DNA of 64,000 nucleotides from Streptomyces sp. NBC_01232 (lineage in GTDB: Bacteria > Actinomycetota > Actinomycetes > Streptomycetales > Streptomycetaceae). The DNA is taken from positions 6,377,001 through 6,441,000 of the forward strand of contig NZ_CP108518.1 in the NCBI RefSeq assembly GCF_035989885.1, in the 5' to 3' direction. Below the pieces are notes generated by a model, which made no database searches, had not been told where the DNA came from, and saw only the letters and a program-made list of their open reading frames with translations. Below, piece by piece: positions 59,873 through 64,000 of this stretch; within the stretch, counting starts at the first letter, position 1, and every line of letters begins with the position of its first letter. The position numbers and the translations under genes are program-made.

Positions 59873-61024
59873 ATGCTGGACATCGCCGAAGAGCTGAACC
59901 GGTGGGTCGAGCAGGGACGTGACTTCGCCGTCGCCACCGTCGTGGCGGTCGGCGGGAGCGCGCCCCGGCAGCCCGGTGCCGCCCTCGCCGTCGACAGCGA
60001 GGGAACGGCCATCGGCTCGGTGTCCGGTGGATGCGTGGAGGGTGCGGTGTACGAGCTGTGCCGGCAGTCGCTGGAGGACGGCGAGACCGTCCGGGAGCGC
60101 TTCGGATACAGCGACGACGATGCCTTCGCCGTGGGTCTGACCTGCGGCGGAATCATCGACATCCTGGTCACCCCGGTCCGCGTGGGCTCTCCCGTGCGGG
60201 AGGTGTTCGCGGCCGGCCTGGCCGCCGCGGCCCGCGGCGAGGCCGCGGCGGTGGCCCGGATAGCGCAGGGCCCGGCCGAGCTCATGGGCCGCGCCGTGTT
60301 CGTCCGTACCGAAGGCGCCCACCAGGGCGGATTCGGCGGACACCCCGAGCTGGACCGCACCATCGCCGAAGAGGCCCGCGCCATGCTGGACGCCGGCCGG
60401 ACCGGCGTGCTGGAGATCGGCGCAGACGGCAGGCTCTGCGGAGAGCCGCTGAAGGTGCTGGTCGAGTCCAGCGTCCCGCCCCCGCGGATGATCGTCTTCG
60501 GTGCCATCGACTTCGCCTCCGCCCTCGTGCGGATCGGCAAGTTCCTCGGATACCGGGTGACGGTGTGCGACGCGCGGCCCGTCTTCGCGACGAAGACCCG
60601 CTTCCCCGAGGCGGACGAGATCGTCGTGGACTGGCCCCACCGCTACCTGGAGACCACCGAAGTGGACGGCCGGACCGTCCTGTGCGTGCTCACCCACGAC
60701 GCCAAGTTCGACGTCCCGCTCCTCGAACTGGCCCTCAGGCTCCCCGTCGCCTACGTCGGCGCCATGGGCTCCCGCCGCACCCACGAGGACCGCAACAAGC
60801 GTCTGCGCGAAGTCGGCGTGACCGAAATCGAACTGGCCCGGCTGCGCTCCCCGATCGGGCTGGACCTCGGCGCCCGCTCGCCCGAGGAGACCGCGCTGTC
60901 CATCGCCGCCGAGATCGTCGCGAACCGCCGCGGAGGCACCGGCGCGGCCCTGACCGGCGCGCACATCCCGATCCACCCGGACATCTCGAACACGGTGATC
61001 GACAGGATCGGTTCCGTCGCTTGA
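59873..61024 (+). CDS. xdhC: XdhC/CoxI-family molybdenum-cofactor insertion protein
   Basis: A 383-residue accessory protein that binds and sulfurates molybdopterin cofactor and delivers it to the xdh large subunit. The N-terminal domain reads VVAVGGSAPRQPGAALAV, SGGCVEGAVYELC and GLTCGGIIDILV. The C-terminal Rossmann domain has MIVFGAIDFASALVRIGKFLGYRVTVCDARPVF, with YVGAMGSRRTHEDR and GLDLGARSPEETALSIAAEI. ATG 59873 has GAGGAGG about six bases upstream. It is the last gene of the purine block. Confidence 0.92.
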   Translation: MLDIAEELNRWVEQGRDFAVATVVAVGGSAPRQPGAALAVDSEGTAIGSVSGGCVEGAVYELCRQSLEDGETVRERFGYSDDDAFAVGLTCGGIIDILVTPVRVGSPVREVFAAGLAAAARGEAAAVARIAQGPAELMGRAVFVRTEGAHQGGFGGHPELDRTIAEEARAMLDAGRTGVLEIGADGRLCGEPLKVLVESSVPPPRMIVFGAIDFASALVRIGKFLGYRVTVCDARPVFATKTRFPEADEIVVDWPHRYLETTEVDGRTVLCVLTHDAKFDVPLLELALRLPVAYVGAMGSRRTHEDRNKRLREVGVTEIELARLRSPIGLDLGARSPEETALSIAAEIVANRRGGTGAALTGAHIPIHPDISNTVIDRIGSVA

Positions 61025-61028
61025 AGGG

Positions 61029-61076
61029 GTGACGGCCCGACGTGAGCCGCGCGTGACGGCCCGACGTGAGCCGGAC
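61029..61076. repeat. 24-bp tandem repeat after xdhC
   Basis: GTGACGGCCCGACGTGAGCC followed by GCGC recurs as GTGACGGCCCGACGTGAGCC plus GGAC at 61053, starting four bases after the xdhC stop; further partial copies (GAGCCGCGC) follow. Confidence 0.8.
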
Positions 61077-61126
61077 GCGAGCCGCGCGTGAGCCGGACCT
61101 CGGCAGGGCGTCGGCGGAACGTGAGA

Positions 61127-61157
61127 AAAGGGCGCACCCCGCGGGGGTTGCGCCCTT
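61127..61157. terminator. Hairpin terminator after xdhC
   Basis: AAAGGGCGCACCCC pairs with GGGGGTTGCGCCCTTT (one bulge), ending in a TTT run. Confidence 0.8.
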
Positions 61158-61233
61158 TCGGCGTTCCCCCTATTTTACCCGCCGGTAATAGGAGGCACCC
61201 TCTCCATCCCTTTCCTGCAGCGGAGTTGAGCGG

Positions 61234-62529
61234 ATGTTGCGTACCGTGCGAACCCTGGGCCTGCTGGCCGCGGCCACCCTGCTCACCGTCCTCGCGCCGG
61301 CCCCGGCCGGCGCCGGTACCGGCCCATCTCCCGCCACCGCCACCGGTCCTGGCGGCGTCCTGCGCGAGGTGCTCTTCGTCGGCAACAACTGGGAGGGGAC
61401 CGCCGACGTCCTCGCCTCCACCGGCGACCTCGCCAAGGTCGGCCGGATCAATATGATCCCCGACAAGGCGGAGCGGCTCCGCGAGATCTACCTCAACCCC
61501 GTGAAGCTCGCCTTCTTCCTCGGCATCCGGGAGAGCGCCGGCGAGGGCCACGATCAGTTCGTCGACGACATGTTCACCACCCCGGACGGCTCCGCCGTCG
61601 TCGCCTCCCGCCCCAGCTTCGCCGACGTCGTGTCCATCGACGTGGCCTCCGGACGCATCAACTGGCGCTTCCCGGTGTCGGGCTTCCGGGCCGACCACAT
61701 GGCGGTCTCCCCGGACGGGACCCGCATCGCCGTCTCGGCCTCCACCTCCAACACCGTGCACGTCCTGGACATCACCACCGGGCGCCAGGTCGGCTCCTTC
61801 GGCACCGGGGACAAGCCGCACGAGAACACCTTCTCCCGCGACGGCCGCTTCCTGTGGAACAGCTCCATCGGCGAGGTGAACACCGCCCTGGACGCCCCCT
61901 GGCTCGACTGGACGAAGGGCGACCGGAAGATCACCGTGGTCGACGCGCAGACCTTCCGCACCGTCCGGGTGATCGACATGCGGGAGCGCCTGGACGCCTT
62001 CGGCCGCCGGGACCTGTCCGACTCCGTCCGCCCGGTGTCCTTCAGCCCCGACGAGTCGAAGCTCTACTTCCAGGTCTCCTTCTTCAACGGATTCCTCGAG
62101 TACGACGTGGCCTCCGACCGGATCACCCGCCTCAAGACCCTCCCGATGAACCCCGCCACCAGCACCGACCGCACCACCTGGGTCAACGACTCCCGCCACC
62201 ACGGCATGTCCATGAGCCCCGACGGGGCCAAGCTCTGCATCGCGGGCACCATGGACGACTACGCCACCGTCGTGGACCGAGCCACCCTGGCCGAGGGCCC
62301 GCTCGTACCCGCCGCCAAGCCGTACTGGGCCACGGTCGACGGCGACGGCACCGCCTGCGTGATCTCCGAGAGCGGCGCCGACCGGGTCACGGCCATCGAC
62401 TTCGCCACCGGCGCCAAGCGGGTCTCCGTCCCCGTCGGGGACCATCCGCAGCGCATCCGGCTCGGCCATGTCCCGGCCGGCTGGAGCGGTCCCGCCGCCC
62501 GTCAGGACGAGCTCCGCGCCGGGGAGTAG
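61234..62529 (+). CDS. Secreted YncE-type beta-propeller protein
   Basis: A 431-residue exported protein. The signal peptide (VRTLGLLAAATLLTVLAPAPAGA) is followed by a seven-blade-like propeller with repeated blade motifs: VASRPSFADVVSIDVASGR, MAVSPDGTRIAVSASTSNTVHVLDITTG, SFSPDESKLYFQVSFFNGFLEYDVA and MSMSPDGAKLCIAGTMDDYATVVD. It is a cell-surface binding protein of unknown ligand. ATG 61234 has GGAG upstream. Confidence 0.85.
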   Translation: MLRTVRTLGLLAAATLLTVLAPAPAGAGTGPSPATATGPGGVLREVLFVGNNWEGTADVLASTGDLAKVGRINMIPDKAERLREIYLNPVKLAFFLGIRESAGEGHDQFVDDMFTTPDGSAVVASRPSFADVVSIDVASGRINWRFPVSGFRADHMAVSPDGTRIAVSASTSNTVHVLDITTGRQVGSFGTGDKPHENTFSRDGRFLWNSSIGEVNTALDAPWLDWTKGDRKITVVDAQTFRTVRVIDMRERLDAFGRRDLSDSVRPVSFSPDESKLYFQVSFFNGFLEYDVASDRITRLKTLPMNPATSTDRTTWVNDSRHHGMSMSPDGAKLCIAGTMDDYATVVDRATLAEGPLVPAAKPYWATVDGDGTACVISESGADRVTAIDFATGAKRVSVPVGDHPQRIRLGHVPAGWSGPAARQDELRAGE

Positions 62530-62585
62530 CGTGGGAAGTGGCCGGTCGGCCGCGTCCCACGCTCTGTGCAAGGAGTGCTGTGCGC

Positions 62586-63350
62586 ATGTCCAGACTGTCG
62601 CAACCCCCGCAACCACCGTCGTGGCACGGGCCGCACCCGGACCCGCACCCGCACCCGCACCCGGGACCGTACGGACAGCCGGAGCCGCCCCGCCGGTCGC
62701 ACGGCGTCCGGCGGGGCGACTCCGCCGCCGTGGCGTTCGTCCTGTCGATGTGCCGGGCGATCCGCCGGATCCCGCTGATCCCGGGCGGCATCACCCTCTC
62801 CGCGCGCCACCGTCGGCGCAGGGGCGGCGGCCCGGCCTTCGCGCCCGCCGCCGTCCGCAGCGCGGTCCTCGTGGTCGTACTGTCCCTCGGGCTCCTCGGA
62901 GCGGCGGACGCCGCCGGCGCCCTGTCGAAGCGCGACAGCGGTGGCCGGGTCGCCGGCCCGGTCTTCGGCGACGTGGCCGACATCGAGGTGGGCGACTGCT
63001 TCGACACCGAGGAGGAACTGAAGACCGAGGACGTGGACGGCAAGGCGCCCCCTTCGGTGGACACCGTGCCCTGCACCGGGCCGCACCAGTCGGAGGCGTA
63101 CGCCGTCTTCGACCTGAAGGACGGGCCGTACCCGGGCAAGGAGAAGATCATCGCGATCGCCGACAAGCGGTGCGCCGGCAAGGAGTTCACCGACTACGTG
63201 GGCGACGACGCGAAGCTCCCGAAGACCATGGAGATCTACTACTACTATCCGACCTCCGAGGGCTGGAGCTCGGACGACCACGAGGTCACCTGCTTCCTCG
63301 GTGACACCAGCGGCTCCAGCACCGGCTCGGTCCGCGCCACCGGCTCCTGA
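62586..63350 (+). CDS. Septum-formation-family membrane-anchored protein
   Basis: A 254-residue type II membrane protein. The Pro/His-rich cytosolic lead (SQPPQPPSWHGPHPDPHPHPHPG) precedes a TM segment (SAVLVVVLSLGLLGAADAAGAL). The extracellular domain, GDVADIEVGDCFDTEEELK with later PCTGPHQSEAYAVFDL and HEVTCFLGD, is the Cys-containing septum-formation (DUF4190-associated) type. ATG 62586 is used; GTG 62580 is equally possible given AAGGAG upstream. The function in division is by family name only. Confidence 0.8.
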   Translation: MSRLSQPPQPPSWHGPHPDPHPHPHPGPYGQPEPPRRSHGVRRGDSAAVAFVLSMCRAIRRIPLIPGGITLSARHRRRRGGGPAFAPAAVRSAVLVVVLSLGLLGAADAAGALSKRDSGGRVAGPVFGDVADIEVGDCFDTEEELKTEDVDGKAPPSVDTVPCTGPHQSEAYAVFDLKDGPYPGKEKIIAIADKRCAGKEFTDYVGDDAKLPKTMEIYYYYPTSEGWSSDDHEVTCFLGDTSGSSTGSVRATGS

Positions 63351-63449
63351 CCCGTCCCGCAGGCCGGATCGGGCCTGAAATCCGGCCACATGCGGGAAGC
63401 GGGCCATTATGAGGTGACCGGTCCGCGATGACCGATTAGTCTCGCGATC

Positions 63450-64000
63450 ATGGTGGACATCCGTGACGTACCCGAGTCCGACATCGACCGCGCTCTGGAG
63501 CTCGCGTACCTGGTCTTCCACGACCGGCCCGAGAAGGAGCTCCGGGAGAAACACCACGCGCTGCTCGCGAGTTGCGACCGGATCGGCGCCTACGACGGCA
63601 CCACCCTGGTCGGCTTCATGGCCGCTTACGACTTCCGGCTCTCCGTGCCCGGGGCGGATCTGCCCTGCCCCGGGCTCACCTTCGTCTGCGTCGCCCCCAC
63701 CCACCGCCGGCGCGGCGTCCTCACCGGCCTGATGGCCGAGATGCTCGGGCGCACCGCCGCCGCGGGCAGCCCGATCGCCGCCCTCTGGGCCTCCGAGGCC
63801 GCCATCTACGGCCGGTTCGGCTACGGCAGCGCCACCACCGGCGCCACCGTCGAGATCGACTCCACCCGTCCGCTGGCCCTGCGCATCGACCCGGACCGGC
63901 GCCCGCTGCGGCTCCTCGACCCGGAAGAGGCCCTCGCCGTGATCGGGCCCTTCCACGAGGCCGCCCGCGCCGGGCGGGCCGGCCGCCCCACCCGCAGCGA
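63450..64000 (+). CDS. Eis-like GNAT acetyltransferase (3' end outside window)
   Basis: The first 183 residues are visible. It begins VDIRDVPESDIDRALELAYLVFH and continues EKELREKHHALLASCDRIGAYDG. The acetyl-CoA loop is VCVAPTHRRRGVLTGLMAEMLGR, followed by PIAALWASEAAIYGRFGYGSATTGATVEID. This pattern (R-R-R-G-V-L and IYGRFGYG) is that of the Eis family of multi-acetylating GNATs. The C-terminal sterol-carrier-like domain lies beyond the edge. ATG 63450. Confidence 0.88.
   Translation, partial: MVDIRDVPESDIDRALELAYLVFHDRPEKELREKHHALLASCDRIGAYDGTTLVGFMAAYDFRLSVPGADLPCPGLTFVCVAPTHRRRGVLTGLMAEMLGRTAAAGSPIAALWASEAAIYGRFGYGSATTGATVEIDSTRPLALRIDPDRRPLRLLDPEEALAVIGPFHEAARAGRAGRPTRS

Noticed and set aside
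1..64000. CRISPR arrays, tRNA or rRNA genes, insertion sequences.
   Set aside because: No regularly spaced repeat with unique spacers, no tRNA cloverleaf or rRNA segments, and no transposase frame were recognised on either strand.

Overview
The window is a 64 kb stretch of high-GC actinobacterial chromosome, almost certainly Streptomyces. The evidence is very high third-position GC, frequent GTG starts, bldA-type TTA codons confined to two genes, an SAV2148-type HEPN protein, a DUF2637 protein, and gene clusters typical of that genus (sulfur assimilation with SirA/CysHCDN, and PucR with the xanthine dehydrogenase genes). No rRNA, tRNA, insertion sequence, integrase or CRISPR array was seen. 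The window looks like ordinary chromosome with small zones of decay, not an island.

Layout. 1-8.5 kb: the tail of a LysR-type regulator, TreY and GlgX (alpha-glucan/trehalose metabolism) flanking an MFS exporter, the HEPN protein, and a DEDDh exonuclease. 8.6-20 kb: a large secreted protein ending in three nearly identical domains, a WYL-type regulator with a TTA codon, a SnoaL-like protein, an APH-fold kinase, an FUSC membrane protein, a macrolide glycosyltransferase (mgt) with a leaderless promoter and palindromic operator, a DUF1697 protein, a decayed fragment, and a ketopantoate-reductase-like enzyme. 19.9-29.5 kb (minus strand): a complete assimilatory sulfur locus. It holds a HVDLGR-type leader peptide, sulfite reductase, a 59-residue CxxC/CxxC protein, cysH, cysC, cysD and cysN in one tightly overlapping operon. 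A sulfonate/sulfate-ester-type ABC transporter (binding lipoprotein, ATPase, permease) and a sirohydrochlorin chelatase for siroheme follow.

29.8-41 kb: a GNAT, a GAF-domain regulator, an AidB-like acyl-CoA dehydrogenase divergent from a YihY membrane protein with only 17 bp between starts, a methyltransferase, AraC, VOC and GNAT genes, RsgA with a possible upstream peptide, an F420/PPOX-type protein, DUF456 and a TrmB/LuxR-type regulator. 41.2-48.2 kb: a 1259-residue subtilase, a PP2C-like protein with a long disordered N-terminus, a tiny secreted protein, a heavily deleted pyruvate oxidase (poxB) remnant, and an anti-sigma-type ATPase with two TTA codons. 48.2-52 kb: DUF2637, a FhuF-like 2Fe-2S protein under an iron box, a GntR regulator and a TPR-like protein. 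52.1-61 kb: purine catabolism, with a PucR regulator divergent from a three-subunit xanthine dehydrogenase, then an NCS2 purine permease and the XdhC maturation factor. 61.2-64 kb: a secreted beta-propeller, a membrane-anchored septum-formation-type protein, and an Eis-like acetyltransferase cut by the window edge.

Functionally, the two best-resolved systems are sulfate-to-sulfide assimilation (uptake, activation, reduction and the siroheme cofactor in one block) and purine uptake and oxidation (regulator, enzyme, permease and chaperone). The least explained items are small: the leader peptide and hairpins before sirA, the 59-residue metal-site protein, the back-to-back leaderless promoters at 33.7 kb, the operator before mgt, the 33-codon ORF before rsgA, and the tandem duplications that abut several gene 3' ends.
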